Of a stretch of 64,000 nucleotides of DNA, positions 26,941 through 35,402 are shown in pieces. Every line of letters starts with the position of its first letter. Positions within the stretch are counted from its first letter, which is position 1. The DNA comes from Myxococcales bacterium. GTDB lineage: Bacteria; Myxococcota_A; Polyangia; Haliangiales; Haliangiaceae. Below the pieces are notes generated by a model, which saw only the letters and a list, made by a program, of their open reading frames with translations, did not search any database and was not told the origin of the DNA. Both the position numbers and the translations under genes were made by a program. Where the stretch lies: assembly GCA_016717005.1 (NCBI GenBank), contig JADJUF010000041.1, forward strand, positions 124,001 through 188,000, in the 5' to 3' direction.

Positions 26941-28803
26941 TCAGAGCACGCCCGGCGCGAAGCCGAGCATCAGGAACGCGCCGACCTGGACCTTCTGGGT
27001 CGACACGTCGTCGACCGTCAGCGCGGCGTTGCTGGGGAGCCCGAGGTCGATCGGCTGGAACTTCGACTGCCCCTCCGGGATCTTCGGCACGCCGATCTGG
27101 AACCAGTGGAGCCCCGCCACCAGCTCCAGCCCCGACGAGTGGCGCAGGCCCAGCCCGGTCAGGATGTTGTTCGACGAGCCCGCCGGGGCGCTGAACGGAT
27201 AGCCCACCACCGCCCCGAGGCCCCAGTCGATCCACGAGTTCGCCGTGATGTGCAGCGCGGTCCCCAGCCCGAAGTCGTACGAGGTCGACTCGCCCACCAG
27301 CTTGCGCGACGCCGGCGTCGTCCCGGCGGCCGGCGTCGTCGACTCGACCACGCGATCCATGCAGCCCCAGAGGCAGCCGGTGGCGACCGGCCCGACGAAC
27401 ACCGCGAGCCGCTCGATGCCCTTGATCGGGAACTTGTAGGACGCGACCTCGTTGCGGCTCCCCCCCTTGGCGACCGTCCCGACCCCGAGGTCGATGGTGC
27501 CGGGGTGCAGCGTCATCACGCCGAAGCTGAAGCTGCCGTCCAGGAGCGTCCGCGTGTTGACGGTCGTCAACGCTGCTTCGAAGGCGGGCGCGAACTGGGC
27601 GAAGCCCTCGTCGAACGGGCGCGCCGCGTCGGTGAGCTTGGTGAGGCTGGCGCGCGCGGCCTCGAGCGACGCGCGCAGCGTCGCGTCGGTGACGAGCTCG
27701 GTGGCGATCTGCAGGTTGCGCTGGCACCGCGTCGCGTCCTTGCGGATGTTGTGCGCCCAGACCATGGCGTAGAACGTGCGCGCCTCGAGCGACGCGGTCG
27801 CGAATCCCTTCTTGGTGATCTCATCGAGCAGCGCGCCGGTACGCTCCTGGAAGAGCGTCTTCTCCTTCTTGCCGAGCAGGTACGTCGCGATGTCGGTCGA
27901 GGTGACGTCGAGCCTCGCCATGAGCTTCGGCATGTCGAGGTTCGCCGGCGCGAACGCCTCGGCCCACTTCTTCGAGGCGATCGGCGCGTTGTCGAACGAG
28001 GCGCCGTCGCACCAGTCGACGACGTGCCGCGCGATCGCCGCGTCGTCCGCCGCCTTGGCGCGCAGGTAGTCGAGCACGCTGGGCGTGAACTCGATCAGGC
28101 GCGGCGGCGGGCGTCCGATGCTCGGCTCGCGCGTCGGCGTCAGATCGGTCGTGAACGACGAGGCCGCCACCAGGCCCCCGCCGGGCCTGAGGTGTCGCGC
28201 GAAGAGGACGTCGTTGCCGGGGCGCGCCGGCGCGTCCGCCGCAGGGACCAGGCGATCGGCGAGCGCCGCCGCGATCTCGGGGGCGCGCTCGCCCACCTGC
28301 GTGGCGGCGGTGTCCAGGATGTCCGCGAACGCCGAGCCGGCCTTGCCCGAGGCGCTGAGCTTGGCCAGGTTCGCGGCGCGCGTGAGGACCTGCGCGAACA
28401 GCGCCTTGACCTGCTCGGGCGAGGCCTCACGGGAGAACTCCGAGACTCGGAGATCGTACTCGTCGCCGCTCTTCACGTCGTGGAGGTAGACGGTCATCGT
28501 CGACGGTACGTGGAGCGGCTGCGCGGCGGCGGCGCCACAGGACCAGTCGTTGGTCGCCCCCGTCCCGGGGGCGCGGTCGTCGGCGGTCGCGTCCGCTGGC
28601 TTGTCCTGCTTGGCCTGCGTGTCCTGCGTGTCCTGCGTGGGCTTCTTCGCGACGGTGGCAGGGACCGCCTCGTCGCTGACCTGGCGATAGCAGAGCTCGT
28701 TGCGCGCCGGGTCCTGTGGATGGACGTGCAGTGCGTACTGGGTTGCCGCCGGCTGCCAGCAGCCGCACAACGTCACGAGTGCGATGGCCGCGAGAGTCTT
28801 CAT
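26941..28803 (-). CDS. large lipoprotein with possible beta-barrel-like C-terminus
   Basis: 620 residues from the ATG at 28803 with GGAGAAGG as ribosome site. The signal ends in ALVTLCGC. Residues 50-70 are a low-complexity Lys/Asp/Gln/Thr repeat (DTQDTQAKQDKPADATADD). The middle (about 100-400) is helical with acidic and Lys-rich patches. The C-terminal ~220 residues show alternating strands with Gly turns (SFSFGVMTLHPGTIDLGVGT, LGTALHITANSWIDWGLGAV, LGLRHSSGLELVAGLHWFQI) ending in VQVGAFLMLGFAPG, like an outer-membrane or surface beta domain. I recognise no family. It is the central gene of a five-gene minus-strand group. Confidence 0.7.
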   Translation of the reverse strand: MKTLAAIALVTLCGCWQPAATQYALHVHPQDPARNELCYRQVSDEAVPATVAKKPTQDTQDTQAKQDKPADATADDRAPGTGATNDWSCGAAAAQPLHVPSTMTVYLHDVKSGDEYDLRVSEFSREASPEQVKALFAQVLTRAANLAKLSASGKAGSAFADILDTAATQVGERAPEIAAALADRLVPAADAPARPGNDVLFARHLRPGGGLVAASSFTTDLTPTREPSIGRPPPRLIEFTPSVLDYLRAKAADDAAIARHVVDWCDGASFDNAPIASKKWAEAFAPANLDMPKLMARLDVTSTDIATYLLGKKEKTLFQERTGALLDEITKKGFATASLEARTFYAMVWAHNIRKDATRCQRNLQIATELVTDATLRASLEAARASLTKLTDAARPFDEGFAQFAPAFEAALTTVNTRTLLDGSFSFGVMTLHPGTIDLGVGTVAKGGSRNEVASYKFPIKGIERLAVFVGPVATGCLWGCMDRVVESTTPAAGTTPASRKLVGESTSYDFGLGTALHITANSWIDWGLGAVVGYPFSAPAGSSNNILTGLGLRHSSGLELVAGLHWFQIGVPKIPEGQSKFQPIDLGLPSNAALTVDDVSTQKVQVGAFLMLGFAPGVL

Positions 28804-28989
28804 GTGCCTTCTCCATCAGCGACGCGCCCAAGGCACCGTCGCCCGTGTTTCGAGACGCGACCCTGCGCGCAGGCACCCCCCGATGCGCTGCGACTCGACG
28901 CCTTCACGCTGCCCGACTGCGCGACTTCCCGCAATCACCCCAATCGGGTGACTCCGGTGACTCCGGGCTCGCGTCGGGCGGGGGCGGCG

Positions 28990-29245
28990 TGCGCGATCGA
29001 CGTCCATGGCGCACTTACGCTGGAACCTGTGCGCCATGATCCCGACGTTCCCGGCGCCGTGCTGGCGCGGGTCCGGTGTCCACTCGGGACGACGGCGACG
29101 GCGCGCGTGTCCCGCCCACTGGACACCTTCGCCGAGCCCGACACGCTCGCCCGCCTGGCCGCGCTGCCGTCCGCTCCACGCGCCTCGACGTCGACGCCCT
29201 CGGCGCGGTAGGTCGAGAGCGCGCGCTCGGGGGCGGGCTCAGCGC
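28990..29245 (+). pseudogene. frameshifted coding remnant
   Basis: One frame reads HGALTLEPVRHDPDVPGAVL and later SRPLDTFAEPDTLARLAALP up to about 29178. Coding character then continues in another frame with RLDVDALGAVGRERALGGGL to about 29240. The first frame has no sensible start and the second no upstream continuation. This looks like the middle of a gene with a lost 5' end and one frameshift. Family not recognised. It lies in the 460-base gap between two minus-strand genes and converges with the tail-anchored protein gene. Confidence 0.3.
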
Positions 29246-29262
29246 GCCGCGACGGCAGCCAC

Positions 29263-29682
29263 CTACCCGAAGATGCCGCCGAGGATGATCGCGATGACCA
29301 CGAACGCGACGATCGAGCCGATCGTCGCCGCTGGATTCGCGCCGCCCCCCTCGTTCTCCTCGTCCGGGTTCGGGTCCATCCGCCAGGGGGACACGCCCGC
29401 GGCGGTCGGCGGCAGAACCTGGGACGCCACCCGCTCGATCGCCCGGCGGGCCTCGGTGCGCTGCAGCAGACCTTGCGTCAGCCCGAGGTGCGCGTCGGCG
29501 CCGCGCTTCGCCGTCCCCGACTCCTTGATGAGGTCGCGCGCGTGCTGCTGGATGATCGCCAGCTCGGACGGCATGCGATCGAGCGCCGCGCCGACCGCCG
29601 CGAGCAGCTGGGTGAGGCGCCCTGCTGCGCCGAACTGGTCCGGGCGCCACGGCGGCACCCAGACGGGGCCGAGCCCGGGCAC
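29263..29682 (-). CDS. small C-terminally membrane-anchored protein
   Basis: 139 residues from a GTG at 29682. It begins with a Gly/Pro/Trp-rich segment (PGLGPVWVPPWRPDQFGAAG), then two helices (LTQLLAAVGAALDRMPSELA and AIIQQHARDLIKESG), a Pro/Glu linker and a final hydrophobic helix (TIGSIVAFVVIAIILGGIFG), so it should be tail-anchored. Oddity: a strong ribosome site (AAGGAGAT) sits five bases before another GTG at 29738 that is in a different frame. The coding frame itself is open back to about 29720, suggesting a frameshift near the 5' end or a sequencing error. Unknown family. Confidence 0.55.
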   Translation of the reverse strand: MPGLGPVWVPPWRPDQFGAAGRLTQLLAAVGAALDRMPSELAIIQQHARDLIKESGTAKRGADAHLGLTQGLLQRTEARRAIERVASQVLPPTAAGVSPWRMDPNPDEENEGGGANPAATIGSIVAFVVIAIILGGIFG

Positions 29683-29769
29683 GATGATCCATCCGCCGCC
29701 GTCGACGAGAGAGGGGAACCGCTAGCTTGATGAAACACGGAGATCTCCTTTGGTGGTGAGCGCCTCAGA

Positions 29770-30498
29770 TCAGAGGCGTTGCTTCGGGACGCACGTCTTG
29801 ATCTCGCCGTCGGGAACCCACGAGACGCCGACGTTGCGATCGGCGTTGAACCAGAAGTCGACGTACGGATCGCAGACCAGCTGCGCCTTGAACTGGAACG
29901 GGTCGCCCGTCGTGTAGGTCCCCTCCGTGTACCAAGGCGGGAAGACCGAGTAGCGGCGCCATCGCACGCTGACGCCCGGGAACGAGAACCATGCGACGTA
30001 GCTGCCCAGCAGCGCGGAGGCGTAGAGCACCTTCGTCCAGGTATGCGCCGGGCAGTACGCGCCGCCGATGGCGGCGTTGGCCGATGGCGGACCTGCCGGC
30101 GGCGGCGCGGCCCCGACCGTGTGGCCCTCGGTCGGGACCGCCAGCGCGGCCCACCGTTCGGCGCGGTGTCGCGCGTGGGCCGCCGCGACGCCCGTGAACG
30201 CGCGCAGGGCGAGGTCGTGCAGCGTCTCCATCGGGAACAGCTCGTCTGGCAGCACGGCCTCGAGCTCCGCGCGCGTGAAGCGGAGGCCGTGCCCCGCGAA
30301 GATGGCGTCGTCTCCGTGGGCGTCGCGAAACAGCGCGGCGCACAGCACCCCGCGTGTGCGGACCGGGAACGTCAGGTCGCCCAGCGAGCGCAGCGCGGCG
30401 ATGCAACCGGCCAGCTCGGGCGCGGCGGTTGCCAGCAGGCCGAGGTCGGCGAGCTCGAGATGTTCGACAACGTTCGACGAGCGTGAGGGGGGCAGCAT
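29770..30498 (-). CDS. hypothetical protein, no signal peptide
   Basis: 242 residues from the ATG at 30498 with AAGGAGA five bases upstream. The N-terminal half is Leu/Ala-rich and helical (LGLLATAAPELAGCIAALRS, RAELEAVLPDELFPMETLHD). The C-terminal ~90 residues are rich in Trp, Tyr and Phe (VAWFSFPGVSVRWRRYSVFP, FQFKAQLVCDPYVDFWFNAD), a compact beta-type domain. I recognise no family and no catalytic motif. It is flanked on both sides by co-directional unknown genes, so operon membership is likely. Confidence 0.6.
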   Translation of the reverse strand: MLPPSRSSNVVEHLELADLGLLATAAPELAGCIAALRSLGDLTFPVRTRGVLCAALFRDAHGDDAIFAGHGLRFTRAELEAVLPDELFPMETLHDLALRAFTGVAAAHARHRAERWAALAVPTEGHTVGAAPPPAGPPSANAAIGGAYCPAHTWTKVLYASALLGSYVAWFSFPGVSVRWRRYSVFPPWYTEGTYTTGDPFQFKAQLVCDPYVDFWFNADRNVGVSWVPDGEIKTCVPKQRL

Positions 30499-30562
30499 GT
30501 CTCTCCTTGGCGCCGCGTGGGAGCGGGCTGGCTGGGGGCAGCGGCGAGCGCCGCCCGACTCG

Positions 30563-31603
30563 TCAATCCGGTGCGCGGTCGCAGTCGGCGCGTCGCATGC
30601 ACATGCCGGTCTTGCGGCAGCACGGCTTGTCCGCCGTGCAGGTGCCCGCGCATCCAGGGGGATCGTTCACGCACCGGCCGCGCCGGCAGGTCGTGCCGCT
30701 CTCGCACTCGGTCCCGCAGGCGCCGCAGTTCTGGTTGTCCGTGCGGATGTCGGCGCAGCGGCCGTCGCAGAACGAGTAGCCCGCCTTCGTACAAACGCAC
30801 AGCGTCGCGACGTCGAGGTCGCACGTCGTGTCCGCCGGGCACGTCTTGGCGCACGAGCCACAGTGCTCGTTCGTGTCGGGCGTCACGCACGCGTCGCCGC
30901 ACGGGATCGTCCCAGGCGGGCACGCGCAGGCGCCGTCGATGCACGCCTCCCCCGGGCGGCGGCACGTCGTGCATGCAGGGCCGCAGTGGTCGACGGTGTT
31001 GGGGACGACGCATTGTCCGCAGTCGATCTTCGCTGGGTCATCGCACGTGCACTGGTTGTCGACGCACTCCGCGTCGGGCGGACAGCCCCGGCAGCCCGCG
31101 CCGCACTGCTCGTTCGACGGGGGCGCGCAGGCGTTGCCACAGACATTCGTCCCGGCGGGACAGCCGGTGCAGCCGCCGTTCGCGCAGACCTCGGCTGCGC
31201 CGCAGGTGTCGCAAGTGCCGTACCCGGCGGTCACGATCGGGACGCCGTTGACAGTGATGTTGACGCCGCTGCCCAAGGCCCCGCAGTGCATCCGATCATC
31301 GCGCGCGGGGCACGCGCCGTCCGCGCACGGCGAGCAGACGCTGCCGCAACGCCCAGCCGGGCAGCGCGGCTGACAGGAGAACCCGACGCACTCCTGGCCG
31401 CCGGGACAGCCGCAGATGCCGCCGCAGCCATCGCCGGTGCCGCAGCCGAAGCACGACGGGACGCAGGGCGGCGGTGGCTCGTCCTGGTCCTTGTGGCCGC
31501 TGCACGCCCAGGCGGACAGCGCGAACAGCAGCGCGAGACGCCAGCCGTGCCCGATGGCGCAGATGTGCGTGCGTCGATCGAGCCACGCGGGGGGCGTTCG
31601 CAT
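30563..31603 (-). CDS. Cys-rich multi-repeat lipoprotein
   Basis: 346 residues from the ATG at 31603, chosen because it puts LLFALSAWAC at a lipobox position after a longer-than-usual basic N-terminus. The mature protein has more than 50 Cys in short repeats such as CGNACAPPSNEQCGAGC, CGQCVVPNTVDHCGPAC, CGDACVTPDTNEHCGSC and CADIRTDNQNCGACGTEC. These are the stacked disulfide-rich modules (about 35 residues each) seen in myxobacterial surface proteins. It probably forms a rigid stalk on the cell surface. It is the first gene of the minus-strand group; a 64-base gap leads to the next. Confidence 0.78.
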   Translation of the reverse strand: MRTPPAWLDRRTHICAIGHGWRLALLFALSAWACSGHKDQDEPPPPCVPSCFGCGTGDGCGGICGCPGGQECVGFSCQPRCPAGRCGSVCSPCADGACPARDDRMHCGALGSGVNITVNGVPIVTAGYGTCDTCGAAEVCANGGCTGCPAGTNVCGNACAPPSNEQCGAGCRGCPPDAECVDNQCTCDDPAKIDCGQCVVPNTVDHCGPACTTCRRPGEACIDGACACPPGTIPCGDACVTPDTNEHCGSCAKTCPADTTCDLDVATLCVCTKAGYSFCDGRCADIRTDNQNCGACGTECESGTTCRRGRCVNDPPGCAGTCTADKPCCRKTGMCMRRADCDRAPD

Positions 31604-31955
31604 GCCGGGTCGCGACTGCAACTCGCGGACCGGCGACCGGCGCGCCCCTGCTGGTGGCGCGGCGAGCCTCGCGTCCAGTCGGCTGGATCGCGGGCGGCCG
31701 CGTGTCCATGAAAGCAGACGTGCGATGCCGGACGGTGACGGCTATTCGGCGCACGGCCGCGAGGTCGCGTCGCGGCCGGCGTCGAAGCGCAGCGAGGACG
31801 GCGGGCCGATCCGGACGCCGTTGCCGCCCGGGCCGCCGCGCGGCCCGCGCGACGACTGGCGGCGCTGGCTGCCCGAACTCGGCGCCTATCGAGGCGTCGC
31901 CGGTGCGCGCCCGTGCTCCGCGTTCACCACCACCACCACCACCACCGTCATCATC
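31604..31955. other. 352-base gap without a convincing gene
   Basis: Contains a plus-strand frame from an ATG near 31729 that would encode a low-complexity Arg/Pro/Gly protein running into the opposite gene, which I do not accept. An (ACC)n trinucleotide run of about seven units lies at 31927-31950. Confidence 0.4.
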
Positions 31956-32174
31956 TCACCGGGCGCGCAGCTCCGCGATCACGTCGGCGGCAGGACGAAA
32001 GCGGCCGGCGCTGATGGCCGCGAAGCCGCGCCGTAGCGCCTCGTTCAGGGCCTCCGCGTCGCTCATCTCGTCGTCGTCGTCGGCGAGACACACCTCGAAC
32101 TCGCCGTCGGGCATCCCGGCCGGTGCCTCGCCGACGATCCGTCCGTACTCGACGCGCACGCGCAGGGCCTTCAT
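31956..32174 (-). CDS. small antitoxin-like protein without visible toxin
   Basis: 72 residues from the ATG at 32174. The N-terminus forms a beta-hairpin (MKALRVRVEYGRIVGEAPAG), followed by an acidic patch (CLADDDDEMSDAEAL) and a C-terminal helix (FRPAADVIAELRAR). This layout resembles the small antitoxin-type proteins common in myxobacteria, in which the C-terminal helix would cap a RelE/PIN-like toxin. No toxin gene lies on either side, so the gene may be an orphan or have another function. Divergent from the oxygenase gene. Confidence 0.5.
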   Translation of the reverse strand: MKALRVRVEYGRIVGEAPAGMPDGEFEVCLADDDDEMSDAEALNEALRRGFAAISAGRFRPAADVIAELRAR

Positions 32175-32276
32175 CGTCTGAGCGTACCGGCGGGCCGGGG
32201 GGCGCCAACGGGTTCCTGGGTAGCCCTCCGCTCCCCTCCGTCACCCCCTCGTGGCAGCGTCGATCGCCTCCCCGTC

Positions 32277-34703
32277 ATGACCGCCACGCCCGCCGCCCCG
32301 CCGCTGCATCAGATCGCCGACGTGCTCGGCTCCGTCGCGCGCCCCGGGGCGTTCGCGGCCCGGCGGACCGGCGCCGCGGCCGACCTGCACATCACCGTCG
32401 CTGGCGTCGGGCCGGTGGCGCTGCCGCTCACCGCGGCGGCCGCGCGGCGGCTGATCGCCGCGGCGACGCCGGCGCGCTACGGGCGCCGCGAGCAGACGCT
32501 GCTCGACCCGGCGGTGCGCGACACCTGGGAGCTGCCCGCCAGCGCGATCACGATCGCCCCCGAGCGCTGGCAGCCGGCGCTGGCCGCGCAGCTCGCGAAA
32601 GTCGCGCGCGAGCTGGACCTGGCGCCGGGCCTGGCGCTCGCGGCCGAGCTGCACAACCTGCTGGTCTACGAGCCCGGACAGCACTTCGCGGTCCACCAGG
32701 ACTCGGAGAAGGCGCCGCGGATGATCGGCACGCTGGTGGTGCTGTTGCCGTCCGAGTCGCGCGGCGGCGGCCTGGTCATCCGCCACGGCGGCGAGACCCG
32801 GCGCTACCGCGGCTCGCCGAGCGCGCCGACGTTCGTGGCGTTCTACGCCGACTGCCACCACGAGGTGCGGCCGGTGACCGCCGGCTATCGCGCCGCGCTG
32901 ACGTTCAACCTGATCGCCGTCGGCGAGGCCGACGCCGCCGACGTCGGCGACGTGATCGCACGCCTCGACGCCGCGCTCGCCGCGCACTTCGCGACCCCGC
33001 GGCCCGCGCGGTGGGGCGCGGCCAGCCTCGGCCCGCCGGATCGGCTGGTCTACCTGCTCGACCACCAGTACACCGCTGCCGGGCTCGCCTGGGCCGATCT
33101 CAAGGCCGCCGACGCCCGGCGCGCGGCGCTCCTGCGCGCGGTCGCGACGCGGCGCGACTGCGCGATCGCGCTGGGGCTGGCCGACGTCCACGAGGTGTGG
33201 TCGTGCGAGGACGAGTACTGGCGGTCGCGATCGCGGCGCTGGGACGACGTCGACCTCGACGACGAGGCGCCCGCCGACGACCAGCTGCGGGTCGACGGCC
33301 ACACGCTGGTCGACCTGTGCAGCTCGGACCTCGAGCTGCACCACGCGATCGACGGCGACGGTCGGCCGGTCCGCGGCGTCGCGGCCGCGGTCGAGGGTGA
33401 CGAGCTGTGCGAGACCCGGCCGTCGCTCGAGCTGACCCCGTATCGATCGGAGCACGAGGGCTACACCGGCAACGCCGGCAACTCGGTCGAGCGCTGGTAC
33501 CACCGCGCCGCGATCGTCGTCTGGCCGCGCAGCCGAGAGTTCGTGCTGCTGGCCAGGGCGCGGCCAGCGGCGGCGCTGGCCGCGATCGGCGCGCTGGTGC
33601 GCCGCGGCAAGCAGGCCGAGGCGTGCGCGCGGATCGACGAGCTGCGGCCGTTCTGGGACCACACCGTGCGGTCGGTCGCGAACAGCGCGCGGACGGCGGC
33701 GGGGACCACCACCAGCAACGAGACGCGGCGGATCGGCGAGCGCGCCCTCGCCGTGGCGGCGCGGCTCGACGACGCCGACCGCGCGGCGGCGCTCGTGGCC
33801 CCGCTCGAGCACGGGTGTCTCCGGCTGGCCAGCGCGCCGGCGATCGGCGAGATCGTCGCGCGCCACGGCGCGGCGTGGCTGGCCGCGCAGGTCGCGCGCT
33901 GGGCGGCGCGCGATCGGATCGAGGCGCGGACCGCGGTCCTGGCGCAGGCGCCGCCGCTCTTGGCCCGGGTCGCCGCGACGGCCGGGCCCGTCGGCGGCGC
34001 GTGGGTCGGCGCGCTCGCCCGCGACGAGTGGTCGCGGCTGCGCGAGCACCTCGCGCGGATCCAGGCGGGCCCGACACCGCGGGTGATCGCCGCGGCGCTC
34101 GAGGAGCTGGCGCCGACGATCGCGGCGCTGCTCGCGGCCGCCCGGCTGGGCGACGACGCGGCGCTGGCGGCCGCGCTGCTCGCGGACCTCGCGCCCGACA
34201 CCGGCTACCCGATCACCGCGGCGGTCGCGGTCGTGCGCGCCGGCCAGGCGAAGCCCGCCGGGCTACGCCGCGATCCCGGGCTGGCCGCGCTCGCGGTGGC
34301 GTGCGCCGACGAGCTGCGGCGTCGGCTCGCGGCGCCCGCGCGGCCCAGCGACGACTGGTCGATCACCGCGCCGATCCGCTGCGCGTGCGCGCTGTGCCCG
34401 ACGCTGCGCGGGTTCGCCGCCGCGCGCGACCAGACCACGCGCGCCTGGCCCCTGGCCGAGGCCGGGCGATCGCACGTCGCGCACACCATCGCCAGCCACG
34501 AGCTGCCGATCCGCGCGACGGTCCGGCGCGTCGGCAGCCCCTACACGCTGGAGCTGGCCAAGACCCGGGCGCTGTTCACCGCCGAGCACGCGCTCCGCGA
34601 GCGCTGGCGCGCCGAGCTCGCGTGGCTCGAGGACGCGGCGGCGCCGCGCAAGCGCCCCACCGGCGTCACAGCACGACGTCGGCCCACAGGCTCGCGAGCG
34701 TGA
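32277..34703 (+). CDS. large 2OG-Fe(II) oxygenase-like protein
   Basis: 808 residues from the ATG at 32277. The first ~250 residues contain a prolyl-hydroxylase-like fold: LLVYEPGQHFAVHQDSEKAP gives H-x-D (HQD), RMIGTLVVLLPSESRGGGLV forms the strands, and CHHEVRPVTAGYRAALTFNL supplies the distal His and the Arg that would hold 2-oxoglutarate. The remaining ~550 residues are Ala/Arg-rich helices, repeat-like, with a CACALCPTLRGF Cys cluster near the C-terminus. Substrate unknown. The 3' end overlaps the convergent Uma2 gene by 38 bases. Such long oxygenases of this type are known mostly from fungi and some bacteria. Confidence 0.75.
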   Translation: MTATPAAPPLHQIADVLGSVARPGAFAARRTGAAADLHITVAGVGPVALPLTAAAARRLIAAATPARYGRREQTLLDPAVRDTWELPASAITIAPERWQPALAAQLAKVARELDLAPGLALAAELHNLLVYEPGQHFAVHQDSEKAPRMIGTLVVLLPSESRGGGLVIRHGGETRRYRGSPSAPTFVAFYADCHHEVRPVTAGYRAALTFNLIAVGEADAADVGDVIARLDAALAAHFATPRPARWGAASLGPPDRLVYLLDHQYTAAGLAWADLKAADARRAALLRAVATRRDCAIALGLADVHEVWSCEDEYWRSRSRRWDDVDLDDEAPADDQLRVDGHTLVDLCSSDLELHHAIDGDGRPVRGVAAAVEGDELCETRPSLELTPYRSEHEGYTGNAGNSVERWYHRAAIVVWPRSREFVLLARARPAAALAAIGALVRRGKQAEACARIDELRPFWDHTVRSVANSARTAAGTTTSNETRRIGERALAVAARLDDADRAAALVAPLEHGCLRLASAPAIGEIVARHGAAWLAAQVARWAARDRIEARTAVLAQAPPLLARVAATAGPVGGAWVGALARDEWSRLREHLARIQAGPTPRVIAAALEELAPTIAALLAAARLGDDAALAAALLADLAPDTGYPITAAVAVVRAGQAKPAGLRRDPGLAALAVACADELRRRLAAPARPSDDWSITAPIRCACALCPTLRGFAAARDQTTRAWPLAEAGRSHVAHTIASHELPIRATVRRVGSPYTLELAKTRALFTAEHALRERWRAELAWLEDAAAPRKRPTGVTARRRPTGSRA

Positions 34704-35238
34704 GCTCGATGGCGTCGAACGGCTCGGCGCGGACCGTCGCGTCGCCGCGGTGGACGGCGACGATCAGCCACTGCGCGCCCTCGCGGCGCAGCACCTCGAG
34801 CGTGCGCTGGAGCGGATCGACCAGCCAGACGTGCGGCACACCTTCGCGGGCGTAGATCGGCAGCTTCTGCGCCCGGTCGGTCGCGGCGGTGGACGGCGAC
34901 AGCACCTCGCACACCCAGTCCGGGGCGAGCGTGAAGTACGGCGCGTCGTTCGCCAGCACCGGCAGGCGGGCCCGGCGCCACCCGGCCAGATCGGGCACCA
35001 GGACGTCGCCGCCGACGTGCAGCTCGGGCTCGTCGAGGATGATCCAGCCACCGGGGCCACCGCGACCGCGGCGAAACGGCGGGCCGAGCTCGTCGTTGAG
35101 CGCGGCGATCGCCGCGGCATGCGGCTTGGCCGGCCGCGGCGAGACGTGCAGCTCGCCATCGATGAGCTCGCCGACCTGATGCGGCGGCACCGCCTGCAGA
35201 TCGTCGTAGCTGGCTCGGCGTCGAACCGGCGCGACCAT
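34666..35238 (-). CDS. Uma2-family endonuclease-like protein
   Basis: 190 residues from the ATG at 35238. The Uma2/DUF820 signature is clear: YDDLQAVPPHQVGELIDGEL, ELHVGGDVLVPDLAGWRRAR (the D in VPDLAGW is part of the PD-(D/E)xK-like core), WVCEVLSPSTAATDRAQKLP and IYAREGVPHVWLVDPLQRTL. The family is abundant in cyanobacteria and myxobacteria; nuclease function is predicted from fold. Cytoplasmic. It converges with and overlaps the oxygenase gene by 38 bases. Confidence 0.9.
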   Translation of the reverse strand: MVAPVRRRASYDDLQAVPPHQVGELIDGELHVSPRPAKPHAAAIAALNDELGPPFRRGRGGPGGWIILDEPELHVGGDVLVPDLAGWRRARLPVLANDAPYFTLAPDWVCEVLSPSTAATDRAQKLPIYAREGVPHVWLVDPLQRTLEVLRREGAQWLIVAVHRGDATVRAEPFDAIELTLASLWADVVL

Positions 35239-35402
35239 GCGGTCAGGCTAGCACGCGCTGACGCGCGGCCGCCGGCCGATCGTCAGCGCCCCACGGCGCT
35301 GCGACGTCGGCGAGCAGGAGGTCCTGGCACGCCTGATCGCGCGATCCCGCGGCGCCCGGCCGCCCCGTGGGCCCAGATTTCGCGATACTACCGGCGACGA
35401 CG

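Noticed and set aside
26470..29211. Plus-strand open frame of over 900 codons
   Set aside because: It is antisense to the lipoprotein genes, with Arg/Gly/Asp-rich composition and no fold signs; only its last ~60 codons look like a remnant, which is listed separately.
31724..32036. Plus-strand low-complexity protein
   Set aside because: Arg/Pro/Gly composition, runs through an ACC repeat and overlaps the opposite antitoxin-like gene fully.
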